Assembly: GCF_008728515.1 (NCBI RefSeq)
Contig: NC_044976.1
Location: 211,669,467-211,733,466, forward strand
Direction: 5' to 3'
DNA: 64,000 nucleotides
Source: Papio anubis
Lineage: Eukaryota; Chordata; Mammalia; Primates; Cercopithecidae
Within the stretch, counting starts at the first letter, position 1, and each line of letters opens with the position of its first letter. Below the pieces are notes generated by a model. The model was given only the letters and a program-made list of their open reading frames with translations. It did no database searches and was not told the DNA's origin. Both the position numbers and the translations under genes were made by a program. This document shows, one piece after another, positions 44,463 to 55,303 of the stretch.

Positions 44463-45614
44463 AAGTTTTTCCTTTAAATATTATACACTTCTGAGATCAG
44501 AAAATATCTTTAAATCTGGCTTGATTTAATTAAATATATTTTTAAAACAGCTTTGAAAGTATATTAAGTATGATTAACCATTTTTTGCTTTTATAGATTT
44601 CTTTTCTAACAGGAAAAAAATATGTGTCAGTTTCTCTGTGTGCAGCCCCTGATTCATTGCCCAGGGACCTCTGGATGTCAACCGAAAGATGCGTACATCA
44701 CAACGTGATGCGTCAGGACCATGGCCTAACGGCTGTGCACAGCTGCTGGTGATGGGTCCAGATCTCTGCAGATCCTCCTGCTTTCAGCTCCACACTCTAC
44801 TTAATTGATGATTAATGGGCATTATTAGTAACTCAAAATAATGTTTTTTGATGCCAAAATCAAAAGTGGTGAGAGTATATACTTCTTTCTATTGTTGCTT
44901 TATAAAATACGTTCATGCTATCCATGCCGTCCTAATTAAATCTTAAACAACAAACAAGGCTAAGGTTCAGAATTAGAAATGTTAAGCTACAAATATGCTA
45001 ACTGATGATGTGAAAAGTCTGGTCCCAGTTGGTCATACTAATCAAGACGAAGTGATGTGGCTAACCTCCAGGTTTCACACGCTTCTTGGGAAGTCAAATG
45101 TTAAAAATCAGGAAACTCCAAATTACTCATTCCAACTCCTTTGAGCTTTAACAGAGATGCTTCATTGAATTTAATAGAGAATGTTCCTGGTTTTGGAGGG
45201 GTTCTGTTTCTTTACTAAATTATTCTTATGGTATTAACCAAAATACCGCATTTTATTGTGTGCTTACATATTTCAATGGAAATAATTCTGTGTTAAAATT
45301 TAAGAGAGAAAATGAAAATATTAACTAAAAAGTGATTAAAATTTTTTTAAAGAAAAAACTATAAATGCCATGATGAATTGAAAATTAATGTTACTACTTT
45401 GAAGAATCAAGTTGACTGTAGGTACACACATTTGAAAAGGAGTATGTTCTTGAGAGCCCTCCTCTTGCAAGACTTTCTAGCATTAAACTTGTTTATCATA
45501 GATCTGTTCCAAATCCCATGTGGTAGAGTTAGTAACTATCTCATCTATAGATTATTCTTTTTCAGGACACTAACATTTGCCTTATAGTCAGATTTCAGAG
45601 TCCCTCACTGTTTA
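44463..45614. other. Intronic sequence, no feature recognised
   Basis: AT-rich with a short CpG-bearing patch at 44685-44740. No repeat or gene recognised. Confidence 0.4.
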
Positions 45615-45740
45615 ATTTTTTTAAGAGATGGGTCTCAGTATGTTGCTCAGGCTGGCCTTGAACTCCTGGGCTCAAGCGATCCCCCAGCCATAGCCTCATA
45701 AGTAGCTGGGACTATAGGCATAAGCCACCACACCTGGCCT
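45615..45740 (-). repeat. Alu monomer fragment, minus strand
   Basis: TTTTTTTAAGAGATGGGTCTC, CCTTGAACTCCTGGGCTCAAGCG and CCACCACACCTGGCC. A single FLAM/FRAM-like arm. Confidence 0.8.
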
Positions 45741-45764
45741 CAACACTTTTCTTTTTGTTTGCTT

Positions 45765-46057
45765 TGTTTTGTTTTGGAGACAGAGTGTTGCTCTGTCACC
45801 CAGGCTGGAGTGCAGTGGTGTGATCTTGGTTCATTGCAACCTCTGCCTTATGGATTCAAGCAATTGTCATGCTTCAGCCTCCCAAGTAGCTGGGACTACA
45901 GGCACACAGCACCACATCCTGCTAATTTTTGTATTTTAGTAGAGATGAGGTTTCACTGTGTTGCTCAGGCTGGTCTTGAACTCCTGAGCTCAGGCAATCT
46001 GCCTGCCTCAGCCTCCCAAAGTGCTGGGATTACAGGCATGAGCCACTGTGCCTGGCC
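45765..46057 (-). repeat. Alu, minus strand, full length
   Basis: TTTGTTTTGGAGACAGAGTG start, GCCACTGTGCCTGGCC end, 25 bp after the preceding monomer. Confidence 0.95.
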
Positions 46058-47849
46058 GTCTTCACTGTTCTTTATGTGTGGATGGTATTACACGGGTAGG
46101 GATAAATGTCACTGCCAATTTCCTACACTACAGATCTGTGGGGACCATCCTTTGATGTACGTCTGTTACACGGTTTTTAGGACGTGACCGTGTTTGGGAT
46201 TCTACTCCTTTATGATCAACTTAAAAATTCCCAGACTCATATTTTGATTAGAAACAATTCACAGATAATATCAGATAGCTGTTGGGTGGGAGTAGTTAAT
46301 GCATCATCCCAGGATAACCATTCCCATCTAAAATTGCTAAAGAATTATTTATTATCACTTCCATTCCGAATCTTCTCCAGAAGCTTGTTGTTATCTCTAG
46401 GTTAAACACTAGTTTCTAGGTTAAAACTAGTTTCATAACTAGTGTTATCAAAATGGAATATTAGATTCTGAAGAGGTTTAATACTGGCATGTTCACATTT
46501 ACACATTACACTTACACTCGAGGAAGATGGGAGGAAATGAGCAACTTTAAGGAGATAACTAGTTGAAGAATTTAATTCCAGTGAAGATAAAGAAAGTTTA
46601 ATTCTACCTACTCTTGAATTGACATAAACTAGATCTATCTTCCATATATCTAGCAGTTCTCTTTCTGTCTCCCTCATAAAGAGGAAACAAAATCTGCACT
46701 GGCTGTTCATGAGTTGATGTTATGTGTAGTGTATATAAGCATCATTTCTTCCCTGCCAACACCTTCTTTTAATAGTTTCCTATGCACCCGCAGGACATAG
46801 AATGGGAAAGCCTAGGTCCCATGTGAAAACACTTGGTCTGTATTTGGTCACAGCTGATTGGACCAAATGTAGGCACTGACCTAAGCTGAGTCATCCAGAT
46901 TTCCTCTTTTGGGAATTCAAAATTGAACCACAAAGTAAATTACTTGAAAGAAGCTGTGTTGGGGAGTCATATACATATAGAGGTTGACATGATTGTCCAA
47001 GTCTACATAAAAGAAAGATAAGAGAAGCCAAGCTTCAGAGAATGAGGGAGGGAGTGAGAGGGAGAATGAGAGAGAGGAAGGTAGGGAGGGAGGGAAGGAA
47101 GGAGAGAGAGAGTAAGAGGAGACGAAGAGGAAGAGGAGTACCAGGAGAGAACAAACCAGAGTGGAAGACTGTCCTCACAACAGAGAGAAACGGTGAATGA
47201 GAAAATGGGGGGGAGTCCATCACTGTCCCACTCCCTCAAACCTGTTTCATGACTTCCTGTGAGTTCCTCTAAATCTTTAGCATAAATTGTCATTTAAGCT
47301 TGTTTCAGAAGGATTTTCTTTCTTTCTTAAGCTATTCTTATGGTATTAACCAGATAATGTTGTACTTTAGTTTGTGCATACATAATTTTTGAAATCCCTC
47401 AACCTTTGTATGTGTGCTTTTAATATTAGACTAAAACTGTTTAGTTGTGGCCTAAAAACTCAAGCAATTTTTAGCAAAGAACCTGTTGCACAGGTTACAT
47501 GAGTAAATGATTCAAACGCTGAAGATTTAAAATAAACATCCTGTCAAAATACTCATCAAAATGGCACAAAAGAAAACATGCTAGTACACTGTGGTTAAAA
47601 AGTGGAAAATAAAGTTCCCCATTCCCCATGAATCCCCATGATGAAATCAAACAGAATTTATCTCCAAGTTCATTTCCAGTAAGCCTCGTTTTAAAAGCAT
47701 ATTATCAGCAGCTCTAATATGTTTGATGATATAACACGTATACCTTCAAGAGAATGTATGTAACTTATTAAGTAGATTATAAAGCATAATAAAATGGATA
47801 CTTGTGAATCTTCCACCCTATTAAAAACTAGAACCTCACCAAAATGTAC
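46058..47849. other. Intronic sequence, mostly unassigned
   Basis: No gene. Includes a purine-rich GGGA/GAGA stretch at 47039-47150. The rest shows no repeat I can name. Confidence 0.4.
47039..47150. repeat. GA-rich low-complexity tract
   Basis: GGGAGGGAGTGAGAGGGAG-like purine run on the plus strand, almost free of pyrimidines. Confidence 0.9.
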
Positions 47850-47868
47850 TATTAAAGCTGTGTTTCTC

Positions 47869-48617
47869 CATACAGATACATATATGTACATCCTGTTGAA
47901 ATTGAGTTGGATCTATAGATCAATTTGGGAAGAACTGACATATGTATGTGGCATATATATTCATTTGTTGATCTTCTCTCAGTGTTTTGTTATTGTTTGT
48001 ATGATTTCTGACACTATCACAAATGGAATAGCTTTTTTATTTTCATTTTCATTTGTTGCAAGTGATTAGAAATATAATTGACTTTGGTTTGGGAGTCTCA
48101 TACACTAACTTTCCTAAGCCCGCTATTACTTCTTGTATTTGCTTTCTAGATTCCTTGGGATTCTTTTTTTCCTAGAATATCATTGCCTGTATAAATTGAA
48201 GCAATTTTTTTTTTTTTTTAAACGGAGTCTCCCACTGTCGCCCAGGCTGGAGTGCAGCAGCGCCATCTCCGCTCACTGCAAGCTCCGCCTCCCGGGTTCC
48301 CGCCATTCTCCTGCCTCAGCCTCTCGAGTAGCTGGGACTACAGGCGCCCGCCACCACGCCCGGCTAATGTTTTGTATTTTTAGTAGAGACGGGGTTTCAC
48401 CGTGTTAGCCAGGATGGTCTCGATCTCCTGACCTCGTGATCCACCCGCCTCAGCCTCCCAAAGTGCTGGGATTACAGGCTTGAGCCACCGCGCCCGGCCA
48501 AATTGAAGCAATTTTATTTCTTCTATTCCAAAATGTATTTTTCCTTGCCCTATGTCACTGGTAAGACCTCTAATAAAATATTGATAAAAATGAGAAAAAA
48601 AAAAAAAAAAAAAAAAG
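47869..48617 (-). mobile_element. L1 ORF2 fragment, inverted, with plus-strand A-tail
   Basis: GAGTTGGATCTATAGATCAATTTGGG, TAGATTCCTTGGGATTC and CACTGGTAAGACCTCTAATA are antisense L1 ORF2, yet an A22 tail sits at the right end (48595-48616). CTGTGTTTCTC flanks both sides as its target duplication. This is the signature of 5' inversion (twin priming). An AluY sits inside. Confidence 0.85.
48209..48499 (-). repeat. AluY, minus strand, well preserved
   Basis: Perfect 16-bp target duplication AAATTGAAGCAATTTT at 48193-48208 and 48500-48515. CpG-rich AluY text, with GGGTTCCCGCCATTCTCC and ACAGGCTTGAGCCACCGCG. Young compared with most Alus here. Confidence 0.97.
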
Positions 48618-48867
48618 GCTGTGTTTCTCAGTTAGGGTCCATTCAGTTCCCCAACCGACCCACTGCCCCAACCCTAGGGGATGTGCAGCAATGTCTGGAG
48701 ACATTTCTGGTTGTGGCAACTGTCAGGGGGATGCTATGAGTATTTAGTGGGTAGAGGCCAGAGAGGGTCCTAAACTTCCTACATCGCACAGGATAGCCCC
48801 CAAATAGCAAAGAATTATTCAGCTCAAAATGTTGACAGCTTCAAGGGTGAGAAGCCCTGCATTAAAG

Positions 48868-50284
48868 CTGTGTGTTTACGCCTAATCCCATATCTCTGCC
48901 ACTTTCCTGTAATGCAACCACTATTTTAATTCAGTATTTAACATTATCTTATTTCTAAGATATAATGTATCCCATATGTATGCATCCCTAATAGCATTAT
49001 AAAATTAATCACTAGCTTTTGAAAAGAATGCTAATGAGCCTCAAGCATATATCAAAAGGAAACATAACACTATGAATAATTATAGATTTCTGGAAAGGTT
49101 TTCACCTATTTCCTGAAAGCAAGATTTGCAGCAGAAATTTATCTTATCCATCCATCTCTTCTTCTGAATATATTAATTTGTGTGAACAATGAAAAAAATC
49201 ATAGTTCGCCTGTTCTTGGGGGCTTTAATTCTTATTAACCAGTACAGTTCAATCAATGTAATTACAAACATTTTAGAATTCATTGGCTAGAAAGCTAAAG
49301 GGGAAACACCAAAGGGTGAAAATCATCTGTCATGACACGTCGTTGCTTTCAAATAATTCAGTAAATGAGAGTAAGGAAACTTTTAAGATAATCAATTATG
49401 TATTCTAGCTGTAAAAATAAAAAGAATCTTAAGAGCACAGTGCATTTTTAATTTTAACATATCTATTCCAATACTGTGAAAACCGTGTTGTAGAATCTCT
49501 CACAGGTTGCTTTGATGCTTTGTTTTTAGTCTACAGGTTTGGACCCACAAGGGTAGTTTCTAGGAGTTGTCTCTTCCCTGTCATATATTTGTCTTATGAC
49601 TAGGATATTCTGCTTCTTAGGAAAGACTGTGCTTTGATTATACATACTCTTCTAGTCCAACAGTTAAGCTATCTATAGGAATGTTTGCTTTCAGAAACAA
49701 GTAGGCTTAAAAACAAAGACTGTGCTCAAAAATAATAACCTACTTAACAATAACATTTACTTAAGTAATACTGCCTCAATTATGCATAAAATTTAAAAAT
49801 TCTGCACTTAAAACGGACCAGCAAGAACACTGTCTACAGTGGCTCATTAGTCCTATTAAAAAATAATAAGGTCTAGGAGGTTGCTAGCTGCCAGGGCACA
49901 TGCTACTGCTTCCTCCCTCTTCCTCCTCCCTGTTGAGGTCACACAGCTATCTCTATGGCAATGAAGGAGGACAGTGGGGAATGACGAGAACTCCAGAGGC
50001 ATCTGTACTGGTGCCAGTGCTCACAGAGAGAAGGCAGCCTCTTAGAGCCCAGCACAGTTGCAGTGCCAGGGAGGATGGGGATCCAGTAGCTTTGGAGGAG
50101 CTTTGCTTTTTTGGAAAAGCCAACATCGTTCTCTTTACCTTACCATTTGCAGTCCAGTAGTGCCAGAAGATTCCACAGCTCAATCTGCCATGATTCTGAG
50201 ATGACAACCCTACTTATATTGTTACATGACACCTCATCTAATACATCAACAGCTTAGAGGAGGCTCACCAACTAGAGAAAACAT
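48868..50284. other. Repeat-poor intron block
   Basis: 1.4 kb without a recognised transposon. 49880-50180 is richer in G/C, with short frames on both strands and no recognisable protein. Confidence 0.45.
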
Positions 50285-51080
50285 GTGGCTACCACTGAGT
50301 TAGATAAAATGGAAGAGACAAGAATTCTTCAGGACATTTACAAAGATGTTTTGAGAGAATAATCTAAGGATAAGGCAATGGACATAGAAATTTTTAAAAA
50401 TCCAAAACAATAATTCAATAGAGGAAATCTAATATACGACTGGCAGCCCTGAATGCTGAAATAATCACCTGGATGTTTAAAAGGAGTAATTTACTTATAA
50501 CACAGAGTGAACATAAAGAAATTGAAATGACTAAAAAACTATTGCAAGAAGGATATATCCAGGGGCACTAATATCTCAAAGTCTCAGTGGGAGTAAAACG
50601 AATCTCTTTAAAAATAAGGAAAAAGAAAAAGAAAAAAAGATAACAAATGTAGGCAAAAATGACGAGAGAGCTTGGCTAAGATACTCAAAATCTAATTGCG
50701 GTACTTCTAGAAAGAATCAAAATCAGAGAAGGAATTATAAATAACAGTAAAATTCCCAAGGACTGAAAGACTTAGGTTTTAAATTTTTAAAGCCCACCAA
50801 TCCCTGGCAAAAGTTTAAAAAGGCCCACACACATATCATAATACAGTTTCAGAATACTAGAAATGAAAAGAGATTTTCAACACTTTCAGGGAGGAAATGA
50901 ATAAAAATAACATACAAAGATTAACTTGAATTATACCAGATATTTTAATAGTAACAGAAAACTGGAAAATAGTCTGAAGAAAAAAATTTGTATATCTAGC
51001 AAATACTGAAGATAAAAGTATTCTGCTTTCTCATTGAAAGTACAAACTCTTCCAGAAAATGGTCAAATTTTTAAATAGTA
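50285..51080 (+). mobile_element. Old L1M/HAL1-like 5' part
   Basis: GGCCCACACACATATCATAATAC, TTTCAGAATACTAGAAATG, TAACAGAAAACTGGAAAATAG and TATATCTAGCAAATACTGAAG match the order of old L1M/HAL1 sequence upstream of ORF1. Highly diverged. Confidence 0.55.
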
Positions 51081-51252
51081 TTCACAAATGGGGGAGAGTA
51101 TATACTTATGTAATTTGGGGGGATATGTATTTTATTTAGGAAAGTATTAATTTAGAATATAAAATATGTGTTGCTTTTTTTTTTCTATTTGAATATATAT
51201 AATTCAAGGAAAAATAATCATCAAGTCTTAGTACTTTAAAAGGCTTATTCAT

Positions 51253-51555
51253 AAGCCAGGTGTGTTGGCTCACATCTGTAATCCCAGCACTTTGGGAGGC
51301 TCAGGCGGGCAGATCACTTGAGGTCAGGAGTTCGAGACTAGCTGGCCAACATAATGAAACCTCATCTCTACTAGAAATACAAAAATGAGATGGGCAAGGT
51401 GGCGGGCGCCTGTAATCCCAGCTATCCAGGAAGCTGAGGTAGGAGAATCACTTGAACCCAAGAGGCGGAGGCTGCAGTGAGCTAAGATCATGCCACTGTG
51501 CTCCAGCCTGCATGACAGAGTGAGACTCCATCTAAAATAAAATAAACTAAGAAAT
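51253..51555 (+). repeat. Alu, first of a tandem pair
   Basis: GCCAGGTGTGTTGGCTCACATC start; tail AAAATAAAATAAACTAAGAAAT. Preceded by TAAAAGGCTTATTCAT (51237-51252). Confidence 0.95.
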
Positions 51556-51564
51556 AAAAGGCTT

Positions 51565-51877
51565 GGCCGGACACGGTGGCTCACAGTTGTAATCCTAGCA
51601 CTTTGAGAGGCCCAGACAGGTGGATCATCTGAGGTCAGGAGTTCAAGACCAGCCTGGCCAACATGGCAAAACCCTGTCTCTACTAATAATACAAAAATTA
51701 GGCATGGTGGCAGGAGCCTGTAACCCCACCTACTCAGGAGGCTGAGGCAGAAGAATCGCTTGAACCCGGGAGGCGGAGGTTGCAGTGAGCTGAGATTGTG
51801 CCACTGCACTCCAGCCTGGGTGACAGAGAGAGACTCTGACTCGAATGAATGAATGAATGAATGAATTAATGAATGAA
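51565..51877 (+). repeat. Alu, second of a tandem pair
   Basis: GGCCGGACACGGTGGCTCAC start; tail expanded to (GAAT)n at 51843-51877. Followed by ATAAAAGGCTTATTCAT, matching the copy before the first Alu. Confidence 0.95.
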
Positions 51878-51924
51878 ATAAAAGGCTTATTCATGTTAAT
51901 TTGAGCTTGGTTACTCAAAGAAAA

Positions 51925-52045
51925 TGAGGTCATTCTTTGGTTAGGTATCCGTGACAGGTAGAAGAGACTGAGTCTCAGGGGAACGGAATGACTTGCCTGT
52001 TGCCCACAGCTACCAAGTAAGCTGAGACCCAAGGTTTTAGGTTCA
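51925..52045 (-). repeat. MIR SINE fragment, minus strand
   Basis: GACTGAGTCTCAGGGGAACGG, GACTTGCCTGTTGCCCACAGC and AGGTTCAAATTCAGGACTC in reverse MIR order. Confidence 0.6.
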
Positions 52046-52912
52046 AATTCAGGACTCTCCTTGCCTCCCACTCAGAATCACACAACAATCTGAATGACTC
52101 TCATGCCCCTATAGAGATGTTCCTCTTACAAGTGGGAAAGCTTAAAATAAATTACTATTAGAAAAGACTGATTTCTAATGAGGCCTCTATTCAATATTGT
52201 TCCTTAAGAAAGGCTAAAGGAAGAGAGAGAGAGGAGTTGGGGGTAGTGAGGGCAGCAGGGAGGGAGGCAGGGCAGGCTGGCAGCAGGCAGGCAGGCAGGT
52301 AGAAAGGAAGGAAGCAAGCAAGCTAAGTGGTCCTTCAGAGGTTTGGCTTTGTTCATTATCTCCAGCAAGTAGCACAGTACTGGCCATGTTTTTGGGTCCA
52401 ATAAACATGAAAAACAAGACTAAGTGAATGAGTGAATGAATCAATGTTTGCAAACACTCCTCCCACACTCTCTGTCTCCTCCCACACTCTCTGTCTCCTC
52501 CCACACTCTCTGTCTCTGAATGACTGACTGAAAGAAATCAGTCGTGGCCTCCAACAAAGTCAGACTAAACGTACTGGGGCGGAAAAGCAGCCAGCATTGT
52601 GAAGGAAATACGCTAGAAGAACAATCCTTTCTACGTGGGAGGTGTGGTTAAATTAAACTTTAAAGATGGTTCCATTCCAAGCCAAATTCATAACAAAAGG
52701 AAAAATTAGGCAGCAAGACAGGACTAACATGACTTAAACAAAACTCACAAATGTTAACGCATTTGTTCCTTCCTTTGAGAACCAATAGTTTCAATATTTG
52801 TTCTTCTTCCAGAAAAAAAAAAATACAATGTGTCTTCCATTCCAAATGAGATAGGAATTCATTTCTTTATTTCTCAAGTTATCACAGAACTCAGAGGAGG
52901 GGAAGGAGGGAG
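52046..52912. other. Intronic sequence with low-complexity patches
   Basis: GA-rich at 52211-52265, a (GCAG)n patch at 52276-52300, a weak L2 tail at 52325-52440 (CCAATAAACATG, GAATGAGTGAATGAATC). No gene. Confidence 0.5.
52459..52515. repeat. 19-bp perfect tandem repeat, three copies
   Basis: Three identical adjacent copies of CCTCCCACACTCTCTGTCT. Confidence 0.97.
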
Positions 52913-53241
52913 GTTTTTTTGTTTTGTTTTTTGTTTTTGTTTGTTTTGTTTTGTTTTGTTTTTGAGGCAGGGTCTCTCTCTGTGGCCCAGGCTGGAGTGC
53001 GGTGGCACGATCTCAGCTCACCGTAAGCTCCGCCTCCCGGGTTCCCGCCATTCTCCTGCCTCAGCCTCCTGAGTAGCTGGGACAGGTGCACGCCACCATG
53101 CCTGACTCATTTTTTTGTATTTTTAATAGAGACAGGGTTTCACCGTGTTAGCCAGGATGGTCTCCATCTGCTGACCTCGTGATCCGCCCGCTTCGGCCTC
53201 CCAAAGTGCTGGGATGACAGGCGTGAGCCACTGCGCCCGGC
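52913..53241 (-). repeat. AluY-like with (GTTTT)n tail, minus strand
   Basis: Tail of GTTTTGTTTT units at about 52914-52963, then GAGGCAGGGTCTCTCTCTG. Small deletion at GCTGGGACAGGTGCACG. Ends GCGCCCGGC. GGGAGG flanks both sides. Confidence 0.95.
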
Positions 53242-53904
53242 TGGGAGGGCTTCTTTGTAACATTCATTCCAGCCAACCGTGCACTCAGTGCCTCTGAGAC
53301 TTTTAAGTTCTCCTTAGCACGGCTTCAGTCTTAAGGAGCCCCACATCTTATGAACTCAATCAATGGCCATCAGATCTCAACACTCTTGCCAAACCCCTGC
53401 TGCAGGACAAAGACAGTGGCACTGAACTTTTTTTTTTCAGAAAAAGGAATGGGGAACAGTTAAACCATATATGAGACCAACACAAGGTGAAGAGGCAATT
53501 CTAGGTGTCAGCAGAAATCACGGAGCTGGTGGAACAATAGAGTGAATCCAGGAACTGGGGAGGCAGACAATGGAGCAGAAAACGGGGACATAGGGAGAGG
53601 GTTTGGGTGGTTCAACTTAACACCTGGAGATGCTGCCTGCTGGGAATTCATTGGCCCACCTCGGTTTTCCTGCTTCTTGGTGGTACAAGAGTGGTACATG
53701 CTCACCTTCCCGGACATGCGGGCACCTGACACGCTCTGATCTTTCCTCTGGTTTCTTCCTTTCTCAGCCCCTGATTCTGCCAATAAACCTAACTGGGGAT
53801 GGGAAGGGAGAGTGCAGTAGGAGGGAGGGAGGTGAGAGAAAGGCTCTGAAGAAAAATCCTACGGATGGCATCTCTAGTTAGTTCCTGATGTAGACTCGAG
53901 GGCC
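53242..53904. other. Intronic sequence, no feature recognised
   Basis: Short overlapping frames at 53508-53881 on both strands, without domain features. No repeat named. Confidence 0.4.
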
Positions 53905-54110
53905 CTGACATCAGACTTCCTGGTTTGAATGCTGCTTCTGCCACTCAGTAGCTAAGTGTCCCTGTACAAACCTGTGCCTTGGTTTTCTCCTCTCTAAAAT
54001 AGGGATGAAATAAGAGAGGAAGTACGTTACAGAGTTGTCGTGAGCTCTAAATGAGTTAATAGATTGAAGCACCTGCGTGAGGAAAGTGCTCTGAAATGTG
54101 AATCTCTGTA
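53905..54110 (+). repeat. MIR SINE
   Basis: CATCAGACTTCCTGGTTTGAATGC, TTGGTTTTCTCCTCTCTAAAATAGGG and CTCTAAATGAGTTAATAGATTG in order; one of the better MIR copies here. Confidence 0.85.
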
Positions 54111-54149
54111 CAGTTCCCTTCTGGAACCACCCATCACAAGAGTCATTTC

Positions 54150-54265
54150 TTCTTTAGCATTTGTCTTCCTTGCTGGGTTATAAGCCTCATGAGGGTAACA
54201 ACACGGTTCTGATTTGGCCACACACAGAGGCATTCAATAGATATCTGCTGAATGAATGAATGAAC
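54150..54265 (+). repeat. L2 3' terminus
   Basis: TGGGTTATAAGCCTCATGAGG, CACAGAGGCATTCAATAGATATC and TGCTGAATGAATGAATG. Confidence 0.7.
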
Positions 54266-55009
54266 CACCTTTAGATCACCTTTAGTATCTCCTTCAAAAG
54301 TCACCAAGAAATAACACAACTCATTTAATAAGCCTGTGGCCATTCAACTAGGTGATAGAACTAGGGATGAATGTTCAACTTGTAAAATCAAATTCTTCCT
54401 GATTAATGTTGGTTCACTGTACCCAGCAGAAAGCTCAGTGTATAACCTAAAAAGGTCCCTAAGTCTTCGTTGAGTGTGAGAAACTCAGAAATTCCAAATG
54501 GGAAATGCTCCTGGGCCATGGAAAGGAAGGGAATGGTAAGAAGAATATGAGAGTATCAGGATTTGGGGGAGAAGGAAGGAAAGCGTGTGTATGTTATAAA
54601 GGAAAGTGGAGACACTTTAAAAGAAGCAGGTTCTCTAATTAACAAAAGAAGAAGCTTCAGGCAAGGATCACACAGCAAGCTGGAGTAGGAACCTGCTGTG
54701 TTCCTTGCTGTTCTTGAAGCTGTTGGTATCCAAATTCCTTTCAAGGAAGGGCTGTGCTGGCCCAGAGATCCTCATCACACCTCACAGAGAGGCACGTTGT
54801 TAACAGAATGCTTTGCCTGGAACATTATTTTAGTGTAGTTCTCGTGTCTCCCAGTGCAGAGAGTGGGGAAAAGTCCTTCAGAAAAACCCTCTTGCATCCC
54901 TGTTAATTCGTTTGCCTGGAAGAAAGTATTAAATCAAGCTTCAATTTTCTATAATCATGACTTTCAGTGGCACATTTCTGAAGCACATGCACAAGTGACT
55001 GTGATATTA
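54266..55009. other. Intronic sequence, no feature recognised
   Basis: Nothing recognisable apart from purine-rich patches near 54570-54610. Confidence 0.4.
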
Positions 55010-55303
55010 GGTGCCACCCTCTGAATATGTGATTCGTGAAGGGGGCAGAGTCTTCATGGATGGGATTAGCACTCTTACAGAAGAGGCCCCAGAGAGACCC
55101 CCAATTCCTTCCACCACACAAGGACACAGTGAGAAGATGGCTGTCTATGAACAAGGAAGTGGGTCTTCACCAGACATGGAATCTGCCAGCACCTTGGCCC
55201 TGGACTTTCCAGCCTCCTGAACAGTGAGATATGTATTTCTATTGCTTATAAGCTACCCAGTCTATGGTATTTTGCTGTAGCAGCCTGAACAGACTGACAG
55301 TGG
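55010..55303 (+). mobile_element. MaLR LTR fragment (MSTD/MLT1 type)
   Basis: GATGGGATTAGCACTCTTACAG, GACACAGTGAGAAGATGG, TCTATGAACAAGGAAGTGGG, TCACCAGACATGGAATCTGCC, GCTTATAAGCTACCCAGTC and TATGGTATTTTGCTGTAGCAGCC. Only the 3' part of the LTR is present. Confidence 0.85.

Larger units (their letters stand above)
47858..48859 (+). mobile_element. MER20 hAT-Charlie element split by an inverted L1
   Basis: The first 11 bp (CTGTGTTTCTC) are at 47858-47868. The element restarts at 48619 and runs through AATGTCTGGAGACATTTCTGG, AGTGGGTAGAGGCCAGAG and GCACAGGATAGCCCCC to GGGTGAGAAGCCCTG. TATTAAAG (47850-47857) and CATTAAAG (48860-48867) are the 8-bp hAT target duplication. Confidence 0.9.

Noticed and set aside
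51324..51809. 161-codon minus-strand open frame
   Set aside because: It reads through two adjacent Alus in antisense. Such frames are common Alu artefacts.
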